A stretch of DNA of 64,000 bases, taken from Amycolatopsis lexingtonensis (GTDB taxonomy: Bacteria; Actinomycetota; Actinomycetes; Mycobacteriales; Pseudonocardiaceae). The position numbers were made by a program, and so were the translations under genes. Positions 7,741 through 16,397 of this stretch are shown here, piece by piece (position 1 is the stretch's first letter; every line of letters starts with the position of its first letter). The stretch lies in assembly GCF_014873755.1 (NCBI RefSeq), contig NZ_JADBEG010000001.1:2234501-2298500 (forward strand). The letters run 5' to 3'. Below the pieces are notes generated by a model. The model saw only the letters and a program-made list of their open reading frames with translations. It did no database searches and had not been told where the DNA came from.

Positions 7741-9407
7741 GCTACAAGTGGGTCGCGCTGTCGAACACCACGCTCGGCGTGCTGATGTCCGCGCTCGACG
7801 GCTCGATCGTCATCATCTCGCTGCCGGCGATCTTCCGCGGCATCGGGCTCGACCCGCTCGCGCCCGGCAACATCGGCTACCTGCTCTGGATGATCCTCGG
7901 CTACCTGCTCGTGCAGGCCGTGCTGGTGGTGACGCTCGGGCGGCTCGGCGACATGTTCGGCCGGGTCAAGATGTACAACCTCGGCTTCGTCGTGTTCAGC
8001 GCCGCGTCGGTCGCGCTGTCGTTCGACCCGTTCCACGCCGGCGGCGGCGCGCTGTGGCTGATCGGCTGGCGGATCGTGCAGGCCGTCGGCGGGTCGATGC
8101 TGACGGCGAACTCGGCCGCGATCCTCACCGACGCGTTCCCCGCCGAGCAGCGCGGGATGGCGCTGGGCGTCAACCAGATCACCGCGCTGGCCGGGCAGTT
8201 CCTCGGCCTGGTCGTGGGCGGGCTGCTCGCCGAGATCGACTGGCGCGCGGTGTTCTGGGTCAGCGTGCCGTTCGGGCTGCTCGGCACGATCTGGTCGATC
8301 CGCAGCCTCCGCGAAGTCGGGACACCGAAGCGCGCCAAGGTCGACTGGGGCGGCAACGTCACCTTCGCGGCCGGGACGGCGTTGCTGCTCGCCGCGATCA
8401 CCTACGGCATCCAGCCCTACGGCGGCGGCGCGACCGGCTGGGGCAACCCGTGGGTGCTCGGCGGCATCGGCGCCGGCGTGCTGCTGCTCCTGCTGTTCGG
8501 CGTCATCGAGACCCGCGTGGCGGCGCCGATGTTCCAGCTTTCCCTGTTCAAGATCCGGGCGTTCGCCGCGGGCAACATCGCGGCGTTGCTGACTTCGGTC
8601 GCTCGTGGTGGCATGCAGTTCATGCTCATCATCTGGCTCCAGGGGATCTGGCTGCCTCTGCACGGCTACGACTACGAGCGCACGCCCCTATGGGCGGGTA
8701 TCTACATGCTGCCCCTGACCGTCGGGTTCCTCATCGCGGGCCCGGTGTCGGGGTACCTGTCCGACCGCTTCGGGGCACGGCTGTTCTCCACCGGCGGGCT
8801 GCTGCTGGTCGCGGCGGCGTTCCTCGGCCTGCTCATGCTGCCGGTGGACTTCCCCTATCCCCTGTTCGCGGCGCTGCTGGTGATCAGCGGCATCGGCCAA
8901 GGCATGTTCTCCGCGCCGAACACCTCGGCGATCATGAGCAGCGTCCCGACCGAGCAGCGCGGGGTCGCCTCCGGGATGCGGGCGACGTTCCAGAACTCCG
9001 GAACTTCGCTGTCGATCGGCGTGTTCTTCTCGCTGATGATCGCCGGGCTCGCGTCTTCGCTGCCCCAGACGCTCACCAGCGGCCTGCAGGCGCACGGCGT
9101 CCCGGCGCACGTCGCCGACGGCGTCGCGCAGCTGCCGCCGGTCAGCACGCTGTTCGCGGCGTTCCTGGGCAGCAACCCGGTCGGGCACCTGCTCGGCCCC
9201 GACGTCCTGGACGGGCTGGCACCGGGCGACCGGGCGACGCTGACCGGCGGCGAGTTCTTCCCGCAGCTGGTTTCCGGCCCGTTCCACCACGGCCTCGTGG
9301 TCGTGTTCACCGCCGCCGCGGTGATGGCCGTCGTCGCCGCGGTGGCCTCCGCCTCGCGCGGCAAGCGCTACTTCCACACCCCCGAGGGATCGAAGGAGAA
9401 CCGATGA
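7737..9407 (+). CDS. DHA2-type MFS drug efflux transporter (14 TM)
   Basis: A 556-residue member of the EmrB/QacA group. The N-terminal helix reads LMSALDGSIVIISLP (motif D1 type), followed by LGRLGDMFGRVKMYN (motif A) and many hydrophobic segments consistent with 14 helices. GTG start at 7737 overlaps the MarR stop. Proton-driven export of an unidentified hydrophobic compound. The dienelactone hydrolase behind it may act on the same compound. Confidence 0.92.
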   Translation: MSYKWVALSNTTLGVLMSALDGSIVIISLPAIFRGIGLDPLAPGNIGYLLWMILGYLLVQAVLVVTLGRLGDMFGRVKMYNLGFVVFSAASVALSFDPFHAGGGALWLIGWRIVQAVGGSMLTANSAAILTDAFPAEQRGMALGVNQITALAGQFLGLVVGGLLAEIDWRAVFWVSVPFGLLGTIWSIRSLREVGTPKRAKVDWGGNVTFAAGTALLLAAITYGIQPYGGGATGWGNPWVLGGIGAGVLLLLLFGVIETRVAAPMFQLSLFKIRAFAAGNIAALLTSVARGGMQFMLIIWLQGIWLPLHGYDYERTPLWAGIYMLPLTVGFLIAGPVSGYLSDRFGARLFSTGGLLLVAAAFLGLLMLPVDFPYPLFAALLVISGIGQGMFSAPNTSAIMSSVPTEQRGVASGMRATFQNSGTSLSIGVFFSLMIAGLASSLPQTLTSGLQAHGVPAHVADGVAQLPPVSTLFAAFLGSNPVGHLLGPDVLDGLAPGDRATLTGGEFFPQLVSGPFHHGLVVVFTAAAVMAVVAAVASASRGKRYFHTPEGSKENR

Positions 9408-10144
9408 CCGACGAGATCGTTGCCGGGACCGTCACCATCACCGGCCACGGCGGGGACGAGCTCGAGGCGTACCTGGCCAAGCCGACCGACGAGATCCCGC
9501 GCGGCGGGGTCGTGGTGATCCACCACATGCCCGGCTACGACGCGGCGACCAAGGAGATGGTCCGCCGCTTCGCCGTCGAGGGCTACAACGCCTTGTGCCC
9601 CAACCTGTACACGCGCGAAGCACCGGGCGCGGACCCGGACGACGCGGCGGCGACGGTCCGCGCGTCCGGCGGTGTCCCCGACGACCGCCTGGTCGGCGAC
9701 GTCTCCGGCGCCGCGGACTACCTGCGCGCGCTGGAGAACGCGAACGGCCGGATCGGCGTGATCGGCCACTGCTCGGGCGGGCGCCAGGCGTTCCTCGCCG
9801 GGTGTTCGCTCGACATCGACGCGGCGGTCGACTGCTACGGCGCGTTCGTCGTCAACGACCCGCCCGAGGCGATGAAGCAGATGAAGCCGCTGCTCGGCCT
9901 GGCGCCGCAGCTGTCGTGCCCGCTGCTGGGCATCTTCGGTGCCGACGACCAGTTCCCGGGCCCGGACGAGGTCGCCGTGCTGGCGGCGGAGCTGGAGAAA
10001 CTGGGCAAGGAGCACGAGTTCCACACCTACGCGGGCGCCGGCCACTCGTTCTTCTCCGTCGACCGCCCGAGCTACCGCCCCGAAGCCGCGACGGACGGCT
10101 GGCAACGCATCCTCGACTTCTACGCCCGCACGCTGACCGCCTGA
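9404..10144 (+). CDS. Dienelactone hydrolase family protein
   Basis: A 246-residue alpha/beta hydrolase. The nucleophile elbow GHCSGG places a catalytic cysteine at 123 as in dienelactone hydrolase, with acid Asp181/182 in GADDQFPG and His214 in GAGHSFFS. No signal peptide. It starts inside the stop codon of the efflux gene (ATGA), so it is in the MarR-controlled operon. The substrate may be a lactone or an ester of the exported compound. Confidence 0.88.
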   Translation: MTDEIVAGTVTITGHGGDELEAYLAKPTDEIPRGGVVVIHHMPGYDAATKEMVRRFAVEGYNALCPNLYTREAPGADPDDAAATVRASGGVPDDRLVGDVSGAADYLRALENANGRIGVIGHCSGGRQAFLAGCSLDIDAAVDCYGAFVVNDPPEAMKQMKPLLGLAPQLSCPLLGIFGADDQFPGPDEVAVLAAELEKLGKEHEFHTYAGAGHSFFSVDRPSYRPEAATDGWQRILDFYARTLTA

Positions 10145-10155
10145 GAGGACTTGCC

Positions 10156-10428
10156 ATGTGCACTTACCTGACCGAGAAGTTCGCCCTCGAAGGCAGCGGC
10201 AAGGGCGCCCGCGGGTGGTTCCGGCTGAGCGAAGGGACCGTGTACGTGGACCACCCGGTCCACGCGCCGTACGGGCACACGGTGAACATCGACTTCCGCA
10301 ACCCGGAGCTGGGCGCTTCGGCGCGGGTCGCCCTCGAACTCACCGAAGAAGACGCCCTGGCCTTGGCGGACGCGATCCACGCGGCGGTCAAGTCCGCTCC
10401 GGCGGGTCTGGCTTCGCGGAACCAGTGA
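10156..10428 (+). CDS. Small conserved protein (DUF6295-like)
   Basis: A 90-residue protein beginning MCTYLTEKFALEGSGKGARG with a WFRLSEGTVYVDHPVHAPYG core. From memory this resembles the DUF6295 group, of unknown function. GAGAGGA lies about 7 nt before the ATG. It is the last gene of the MarR-efflux-hydrolase operon and ends 1 nt from the convergent lyase gene. Confidence 0.75.
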   Translation: MCTYLTEKFALEGSGKGARGWFRLSEGTVYVDHPVHAPYGHTVNIDFRNPELGASARVALELTEEDALALADAIHAAVKSAPAGLASRNQ

Positions 10429-10429
10429 T

Positions 10430-11845
10430 TCAGGGCGTGTAGAGCGCGCCCAGGAACTCCAGCAGGAGACGCTCCCGCAACGGCGCCGGTGCCGTTGCGA
10501 GGAGCGCGTTGATCGGGGCCATCCGGTCCGGCAGACCGGCGGCGCCGCCGAGGCCCGCGGCCGCGAGCAGGCCCGCGAACTGTTCCGACGTCAGCGTTGC
10601 CGGGTCCAGGGCCGCCACGAACTCGGCCACGGCCGCGTCGACGACGACCGGGCCCGCCTCGCGCGCCGCGTCGACCGAAGCCGCGAGGTCGGTCAGGAAC
10701 TCCTTCTCGCTGCCGTGGTTCGCCGCCGTCACCGTCAGGTGGAGGTTCGCCGGCGAAGACAGGTGGGCGAACTGCGGCTGGACGTACCAGCCGCGGGCCT
10801 TCATCTCGTCCGCCACCGTGAACAGGTCGAAGCCGTCGTCGCCGGTGAAGGCGATCAGCGTCGACACCGGATCGCCCAGGACGTGCAGACCGTCGATCTC
10901 GGTGATCCCGGCCCGGATGCGGGACACGGCGGACCGCGTCGCGGTGGCCAGCGCAAGGTAGCCGTCCTCGCCGAGGTGGAGGACCACCGCCCAGGCCGCC
11001 GCGAGGGGGCCGCCCGAGCGGGTGCTCTGGATCGTCGTGTTCAGCATCGTGTAGCCGGGCCAGGACGCGCTCGCGAAGTAGTGCGAGCGCCGCAGTTCCG
11101 CCGAAGCGTGCAGCAGCACCGACGTGCCCTTCGGGCAGTACGCGTACTTGTGCAGGTCCACCGAGACGCTCGTGACGCCGGGGACGCGGAAGTCGAACGG
11201 CGGGACGTCCGCGCCGAGGCGGGCGAAGTACGGCAGCACCCAGCCGCCGATGCACGCGTCGACGTGCATCCGGACGCCGCGTTCGAGTGCCGCGGCCGCG
11301 ATCGGCGCGATCGGGTCCAGGACGCCGTGCGCGTACGACGGCGCGCTCGCCACCACCAGGACCGTCGAGTCGTCGATCGCCGCCGCCATCGCGGCCGGGT
11401 CCGCGCGGAACGTCACCGGGTCGACCGGGACGTCGATCCGCCGCAGCCCGAACAGGTGCGCCGCCTTGTGGAACGCCGCGTGCGCGGTCGTCGGCAGCAC
11501 GATCGACGGCGACGCGATCTCCGGGTGCGCGTCCCTCGCGGCCAGCACCGCCAGCAGGCACGACTCCGTGCCGCCGGAGGTCACCGAGCCGACCACTCCG
11601 GGCACGGCACCGAGCAACGCCGAAGCCGCCGCGACGAGGTCGTTCTCCATGCGCAGCAAGCTCGGGAACGCCGTCGGGTCTAGGCCGTTGGCCGACGACG
11701 CCAGCGCGTGCGCGGCGGCGCCGAGCGAGTCCACTTCGGACAGCCCGCTGTCGTACACGTAGGCCAGCGTGCGACCACCGTGGGTCGGGAGGTCGCCCGC
11801 GCGCAGTTCCCGCAGTTCCGCGAGGACGTCCTCAGGCGGGTTCAT
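10430..11845 (-). CDS. PLP-dependent lyase, sphingosine-1-phosphate lyase-like
   Basis: A 471-residue fold-type I PLP enzyme. SVTSGGTES (88-95) binds the phosphate, His122 in AHAAFHKAAH stacks on the cofactor, Asp196 in HVDACIGG contacts the pyridine nitrogen and Lys233 in SVDLHKYAYCPKG forms the aldimine. The run FDFRVPGVTS, HKY, PKGTSVLL and SGGPLAAAWAV follows sphingosine-1-phosphate lyases more closely than glutamate or tyrosine decarboxylases. Such enzymes cleave S1P into a long-chain aldehyde and phosphoethanolamine. No N-terminal membrane anchor, as in bacterial lyases. Last gene of an operon with ceramidase and sphingomyelinase; its start overlaps the transporter end by 14 nt. A related amino-acid decarboxylase remains possible. 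Confidence 0.82.
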   Translation of the reverse strand: MNPPEDVLAELRELRAGDLPTHGGRTLAYVYDSGLSEVDSLGAAAHALASSANGLDPTAFPSLLRMENDLVAAASALLGAVPGVVGSVTSGGTESCLLAVLAARDAHPEIASPSIVLPTTAHAAFHKAAHLFGLRRIDVPVDPVTFRADPAAMAAAIDDSTVLVVASAPSYAHGVLDPIAPIAAAALERGVRMHVDACIGGWVLPYFARLGADVPPFDFRVPGVTSVSVDLHKYAYCPKGTSVLLHASAELRRSHYFASASWPGYTMLNTTIQSTRSGGPLAAAWAVVLHLGEDGYLALATATRSAVSRIRAGITEIDGLHVLGDPVSTLIAFTGDDGFDLFTVADEMKARGWYVQPQFAHLSSPANLHLTVTAANHGSEKEFLTDLAASVDAAREAGPVVVDAAVAEFVAALDPATLTSEQFAGLLAAAGLGGAAGLPDRMAPINALLATAPAPLRERLLLEFLGALYTP

Positions 11846-13145
11846 GGCGCGGCTCCAGCACCTTGCGCCGCAGCAGCGGCAGCGCCAGCGCGATCAGCAC
11901 GCCGGGGATGATCGATGACCCGATCAGGATCGCCACGATCGCGCTGTCCGGCTGGAACGCCGTGGCGTCCGTGCTCGATACGTAGCCGCCGAACGCCAGG
12001 ATGAGGGCCCACAGGCCGCCGCCGAAGGCCAGCCCGAGCGTCTCCCCCGCGGTCCACACGCCGGCCGCGATCCCGGCGCGCGTCTCGCCGGTGCGCTCTT
12101 CCTCGGCCGTGATCAGGTCGGGCAGGATCGCCAGCGGGAACACCGAGATCCCCGCGTACCCGACCCCGCACAGCGCCACGCACACGAAGGACACGAACAG
12201 CGGGATCGACTGCGCGAACACCAGGCCCAGCAGGCCGATCGCGAAGGCCGCGGTGGCCAGGCGGAAGCCGTTGAGCTTGCCGACCCGGTCGCCCAGGCGC
12301 GGCCACAGCGGCATGGTGACCAGCGCCGGGCCGACGAAGATGACGAACAGGATCGTGCCGTAGCTCTCGCTGCCGAGGATGCGCTGGGCGAAGAACGGAA
12401 TCGCGGCGAGCACCGTGCCGATGCCCAGCGCCTGGATGAAGTAGGTGCCGAGCAGCCAGCGGAACGGCCGCCAGCCGGCCAGCGTCCGCACGAGCTCCTT
12501 GAGGTTCACCGTGTTGGGCCGCAGCGAGCCGACCGGCGCGTCCTTGAGCCCGAAGTACACCAGCAGCGTCGCGGCCAGCACGATCAGCCCGATCACCACG
12601 GCCATCACCCGGTAGCCGGTGACCCCGCCGATGCCGGTGCTGATCGCCGGGGCACCGCCGCCGCAGATCAGGATCGTCACGGCGAGCACGCCGATCCGGA
12701 CGCTGGTGAGCTTCGTGCGCTCGGTCGCCGACTCGGTCAGCTCGGCGGGCAGTGCGTTGAACGGCACCTGGAAGAGCGCGTACGCCGTGGCGCACGCGGC
12801 GAAGGCGATCGCCACGTACAGCGCGTCCGGCAGCGGGTTCCCGAAGCCGGGGTGGGCGAACATCGCGGCGAACAGGATCGCCACGCCGATGCCGCCGATC
12901 AGCAGGAACCGCCGCCTGCTGCCGGTCTTGAGCAGGTCGGCGTCGGACAGCCGGCCCGCGATCGGGTTGAACAGCACGTCCCAGGCCTTGGGCACGAACA
13001 CGATCGCGGCGGCCCAGCCCGCGGGCACGGCCATCGTGTCGGTCAGGTACTTGACCAGAACCAGGCCCGGGACCGTGCCGAAGGACCCGGTGACGAACGA
13101 GCCGAGCGAATAACGGAACCTCGTCCGGCCGGACAGCGTCGCCAT
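11832..13145 (-). CDS. MFS_2 (GPH/MelB-type) transporter
   Basis: A 437-residue, probably 12-helix transporter. RYSLGSFVTGSFGTVPGL, then FNPIAGRLSDADLLKTGSRR in the first cytoplasmic loop are typical of the MelB-like MFS_2 family. The ATG at 13145 follows GAGGAGG. The family includes cation-sugar symporters but also vertebrate MFSD2A and MFSD2B, which carry lysophospholipid and sphingosine-1-phosphate. Its position between secreted sphingolipid hydrolases and an S1P-lyase-like enzyme suggests uptake of a sphingoid product. That substrate is inference only. Confidence 0.85.
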   Translation of the reverse strand: MATLSGRTRFRYSLGSFVTGSFGTVPGLVLVKYLTDTMAVPAGWAAAIVFVPKAWDVLFNPIAGRLSDADLLKTGSRRRFLLIGGIGVAILFAAMFAHPGFGNPLPDALYVAIAFAACATAYALFQVPFNALPAELTESATERTKLTSVRIGVLAVTILICGGGAPAISTGIGGVTGYRVMAVVIGLIVLAATLLVYFGLKDAPVGSLRPNTVNLKELVRTLAGWRPFRWLLGTYFIQALGIGTVLAAIPFFAQRILGSESYGTILFVIFVGPALVTMPLWPRLGDRVGKLNGFRLATAAFAIGLLGLVFAQSIPLFVSFVCVALCGVGYAGISVFPLAILPDLITAEEERTGETRAGIAAGVWTAGETLGLAFGGGLWALILAFGGYVSSTDATAFQPDSAIVAILIGSSIIPGVLIALALPLLRRKVLEPRHEPA

Positions 13146-13179
13146 GGTCCTCCTCGCAGAGCGGATCCCGATGCTGCGA

Positions 13180-14124
13180 TCAGTAGTGGATCTCGGCCCG
13201 CACCGGGTAGTGGTCGGAGGGAATCGTGCCACCGTCGTAATGCACCAGCCGTACCGGGCCGACCTCGGCGCGTCGCACCGAGCCGACGTAGTCCAGCGAA
13301 TCGCGGTAGGTCGCCGGGACGGACTTCGCCGCGGCCGGGTTGGTCGCCGCGTCGAAGGTGTACTCCCCCGCGCCGGTCGTGTGCAGCGTGCCGCCCAGTG
13401 CGGCTTCGCCCTGCTCGGCCTGGGTGCGCCCAGCGCCGTCGCGGCGGCTCTGCCCGGCCCAGTACTCGATGTTGAGGTCACCGGCGACGGCCACGGCGTC
13501 CCCGGCCGGGACCCGGGCCGCGGTCAGGTCGCGGAGTTCGCCCAGCTGCGCCATCCGGATCTCGTGCGCCTTGGGCAGCGTCTCGGGTCCTTCGTCGGCC
13601 TGCAGGTGCGTGCCCGCGAGCCAGAGCGCCTTGCCGTGCGCGAAGATCCGGACCAGCGCGGCGCCCTTGTTCGCCAGGTAGTCCGCGGTGCCCGAGTAGG
13701 AGTTCCGGTAGACGAGCTGGTGCTTCTCGGTGATCGGGTACTTGCTGAGCACGGTGACCCCGCCGTTGACGACGAACGGCGAGGTCGAGCAGTTCCCGCT
13801 CACGCTCGACCAGCCCGGCGAAGTCGAGCAGTACTGGCCGACCAGCGGGGTCTGGAAGGGGTAGGCGCCCGCGAGCCGGTCGCGCAGGTCCTCGGCCTGG
13901 GCGCTGAACGCTTCTTCGAGCACGACGACGTCGGTGTCCTGCGCGCGGATGACCTGCTCCGCGGCTTGGGCCCGGGCTTCCTTGTCGGAGGTGTTCGGGT
14001 TGGCGATCCACGGGAGCTGCCAGAGGTTGAAGCTGAGCACGCTCACAGCGGCGTCCGCGGCTTGGGCGGGTGCGGCGGTGAAAGCGGCGATGACGACGGC
14101 GGCGAGAATGGCGGTCCGGCGCAC
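13180..14124 (-). CDS. Secreted sphingomyelin phosphodiesterase (EEP superfamily)
   Basis: A 314-residue DNase I-fold hydrolase with a signal peptide (residues 1-22, cleavage near AQA). Metal and catalytic residues are in place: Asn33 in SFNLW, Glu70 in VVLEEAF, GTHLQAD, GDLNIEYW and the C-terminal SDHYPV catalytic histidine. Length and the internal Cys-containing loop match bacterial neutral sphingomyelinases, which split sphingomyelin into ceramide and phosphocholine outside the cell. It starts 11 nt after the ceramidase gene, so the two are co-transcribed. Confidence 0.87.
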   Translation of the reverse strand: MRRTAILAAVVIAAFTAAPAQAADAAVSVLSFNLWQLPWIANPNTSDKEARAQAAEQVIRAQDTDVVVLEEAFSAQAEDLRDRLAGAYPFQTPLVGQYCSTSPGWSSVSGNCSTSPFVVNGGVTVLSKYPITEKHQLVYRNSYSGTADYLANKGAALVRIFAHGKALWLAGTHLQADEGPETLPKAHEIRMAQLGELRDLTAARVPAGDAVAVAGDLNIEYWAGQSRRDGAGRTQAEQGEAALGGTLHTTGAGEYTFDAATNPAAAKSVPATYRDSLDYVGSVRRAEVGPVRLVHYDGGTIPSDHYPVRAEIHY

Positions 14125-14135
14125 GCGGGGTCCTT

Positions 14136-16148
14136 TCAGGAGACGACGAAGGCGCGGGAGGTCCCGCTGAGCTGGGCGATGGCGCCGGTGATCCCGTGCT
14201 TCCAGGCACCGAAGTGGACCACCCGGTACTTGCCGACCGGCGTCTCGGCGGGGATGTCCCAGGTGACTTCGGCGCGGGACTCGCTCACGAAGGTGCGGGT
14301 CCAGCGGAACTTCGTGGCCCAGTCGCCGTCGTCGGCGTAGCGGACCCAGCGGCCGTCCGCGTACCGCTGGATCTCCAGGAACGTCCCGTCGCGGCGCAGG
14401 TCGTTCTTCGGGTGGCCGGTCACGAACGCGACCGAGACCTGCTCGCCGCGCCGGTAGCTGCTCTTCGCGTCGGTGACGACGTCGCCGAAGCTCTTGAGCA
14501 GCGGCGCGCTGTCGAAGACGACGCCGGGCTGGAAATTGACGAGCTTGCCGCGCAGGTCACGCGGGACCGGCCCGTGCGGCACGTCCGTACCCGCCTTCAG
14601 CGCGGCGGCGAGCTTCGCGAACTCCTGCTGGTACGCCGGGAGCGTGTAGCGGCCGAAGAGCGTCGACGCGCCTTCGTACTGCTGCGAGTCGTACTCCTCC
14701 GGCGTCGTCACGTACTGGCTGTAGGCGTTGGCGTAACCCTGCATCAGGACGTTCTCGAGCGGCACTCCCAGCACCGAAGCGACGGTCTTCCGGATCCGCA
14801 GCCCGGCGACGATCGTGTACTCGGCGGGCCCGGCGACCAGGTGCAACTGTCCGATGCGGACGAGCTGCAGCGGCAGCACCTCCGGCGCCCACGGGTACGG
14901 CTGCATCGCCCCGAACGGCACCGCGACGACCTTCGGCGCCTGCGCGTCCGCCAAGGCCTGCGGGATCGGCGCGTCGATGCCGCCGAGCCAGTCGATGAAC
15001 GGGTTCTTGATGCCTTCGGGCAGCGGCAGGCCCGGGCCGTCCTCGGTGCTGCCGGCCAGCATGGAGACGCCGATCGCGGCGGTGCAGGTGCGGTGCGGGC
15101 GGCCGTCCGGGGTGAATTCCGGGGCCACGTCGACGGCGGACATGTCCACGTAGGTCATCCGGTGGCCGACGCCGCCGGTGACCTTTTCGCCCGCCGCGTC
15201 GAACGCGCGTTTCGCCGCCTGGAACTGGAGTTCGCCGATCCGGCGGGTGTTCTCGAACTCCGTCTCGGGCGTACCCGGCTTCAGGTTCAGGTTCGGCGTC
15301 ATGTCGCCGGAGTTGGTCTGGGCGAAGGCGGCGACGAACCCGGGCGGGCCGTCGAGGTAGCGGACGCCGGCGTGGTCGTGCTCCCACGCGTAGGCGGCGT
15401 AGCCCTTGTTGTCGCTGCTGATCAGGTGGTTGCCGTTGCTCATCGACGTGCCGTGGGTGGCGAACCAGGTGATCGCGCCGACGTCCCGTCCGCCTTGGCG
15501 GAAGCGCAGCACGGTGACCGCGGGGTCGATCGAGAGCGGGAAGTGGTCCTTGTCGGGGTTGCGCTCGAAGGCGACCCGCGACCGGTTGGCGCTGGCCTCG
15601 GTCAGCTCGGTGCGGCCGAGGCTGAGCTCGCCGGGCTTGAGGTCGTCGTGCGCCCGGCCGATGGCGTCGACGATCCCGGCGACGACGGCGTCGTAGGTCT
15701 GCTGCTGGAAGCCGAGGATCGACAGGTCGTACGCCGCGTAGTGCGAGTCGCCGCCGCAGGCCGAGTGGGTGTGGGTGGCGTTGAGCAGGACGTTCTGCTC
15801 GGTGTAGCGCGCGCCGTACTTCTTCGCGAGTTCGCGCAGGACGCCCTGGTGCACGGACTGGAACAGCGCGCCCAGCTCGGCGGTGACGAAGACGATCCGG
15901 TGCGCGCCGTCGTCGACGATGAAGGCGCGGGCCCGGGTGCGCAGGTGGATGCCGGCGGTCTGCTGCTGCGGCATGGAGTAACCCATCATGCCGTTCTCGG
16001 CGGCGGGCCCGGTGACGTCCCCGATCCCGACGCCGACCCGCAGCTCCGGCTCGGCGGCCTCGGCGGCTCTCCCGCCGAGGCCGCCGAGCGTGGCGGCGAA
16101 CGGGAGCGCGGCGGCTCCGGCCAGGACGTGACGACGGCTCACCGGCAT
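14136..16148 (-). CDS. Secreted neutral/alkaline ceramidase
   Basis: A 670-residue neutral ceramidase. A twin-arginine signal (SRRHVLAGA) starts the protein. The zinc site is visible in NATHTHSACGG (His126, His128) and ATHGTSMS (His232), and the catalytic serine is Ser280 in TNSGDMTPN. A C-terminal Ig-like domain covers roughly the last 140 residues. The enzyme hydrolyses ceramide to sphingosine and fatty acid outside the cell, the step after sphingomyelinase encoded next. First gene of the operon. GGGAG precedes the ATG and lies in the arm of an inverted repeat. Confidence 0.93.
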   Translation of the reverse strand: MPVSRRHVLAGAAALPFAATLGGLGGRAAEAAEPELRVGVGIGDVTGPAAENGMMGYSMPQQQTAGIHLRTRARAFIVDDGAHRIVFVTAELGALFQSVHQGVLRELAKKYGARYTEQNVLLNATHTHSACGGDSHYAAYDLSILGFQQQTYDAVVAGIVDAIGRAHDDLKPGELSLGRTELTEASANRSRVAFERNPDKDHFPLSIDPAVTVLRFRQGGRDVGAITWFATHGTSMSNGNHLISSDNKGYAAYAWEHDHAGVRYLDGPPGFVAAFAQTNSGDMTPNLNLKPGTPETEFENTRRIGELQFQAAKRAFDAAGEKVTGGVGHRMTYVDMSAVDVAPEFTPDGRPHRTCTAAIGVSMLAGSTEDGPGLPLPEGIKNPFIDWLGGIDAPIPQALADAQAPKVVAVPFGAMQPYPWAPEVLPLQLVRIGQLHLVAGPAEYTIVAGLRIRKTVASVLGVPLENVLMQGYANAYSQYVTTPEEYDSQQYEGASTLFGRYTLPAYQQEFAKLAAALKAGTDVPHGPVPRDLRGKLVNFQPGVVFDSAPLLKSFGDVVTDAKSSYRRGEQVSVAFVTGHPKNDLRRDGTFLEIQRYADGRWVRYADDGDWATKFRWTRTFVSESRAEVTWDIPAETPVGKYRVVHFGAWKHGITGAIAQLSGTSRAFVVS

Positions 16149-16155
16149 ACGGTCT

Positions 16156-16190
16156 CCCGACTAACGTGAACGACTTTCGCGTTAGTCGGG
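16156..16190. promoter_or_regulatory. Inverted repeat at the ceramidase start, operator or RNA hairpin
   Basis: CCCGACTAACG (16156-16166) and CGTTAGTCGGG (16180-16190) form a perfect 11-bp inverted repeat with a 13-nt spacer, ending 7 nt before the ceramidase start codon. In the transcript the downstream arm contains the GGGAG ribosome-binding site, so folding could hide it. In DNA it could be a repressor site. Confidence 0.6.
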
Positions 16191-16320
16191 ACCGTACGTG
16201 ACCCCGGTTACCCGGGCAACCCGGCGAAAGTACCGGCAACGCCGGCGCAGGCACCGGCGAGCGGCGTTTCCCGCGACACCGGCTCCGCCCGAACTCACGT
16301 GCGGCGAGTTCGGCAAAGGT

Positions 16321-16369
16321 CTTGAATGACTCATTCAGGACCTCCGAAGACCTGAATGAGTCATTCAAG
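16321..16369. repeat. Palindromic repeat, TGAATGA(C/G)TCATTCA type
   Basis: CTTGAATGACTCATTCAGG (16321-16339) and its exact reverse complement (16351-16369) are separated by 11 nt. Each arm is itself nearly palindromic. It lies after the end of the F420-type oxidoreductase gene and could act as its terminator. Similar but not identical palindromes occur at 38564 and 61615 and inside the NRPS at 55469. The remainder of 16149-16397 shows nothing else clear. Confidence 0.8.
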
Positions 16370-16397
16370 ACGCCACCGCGCCCGTCAGGAGACCGGG

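Noticed and set aside
10430..11845. Glutamate or tyrosine decarboxylase
   Set aside because: The PLP-site context (HAAFHKAAH, FDFRVPGVTS, HKYAYCPKG) follows sphingosine-1-phosphate lyases better; kept only as an alternative.
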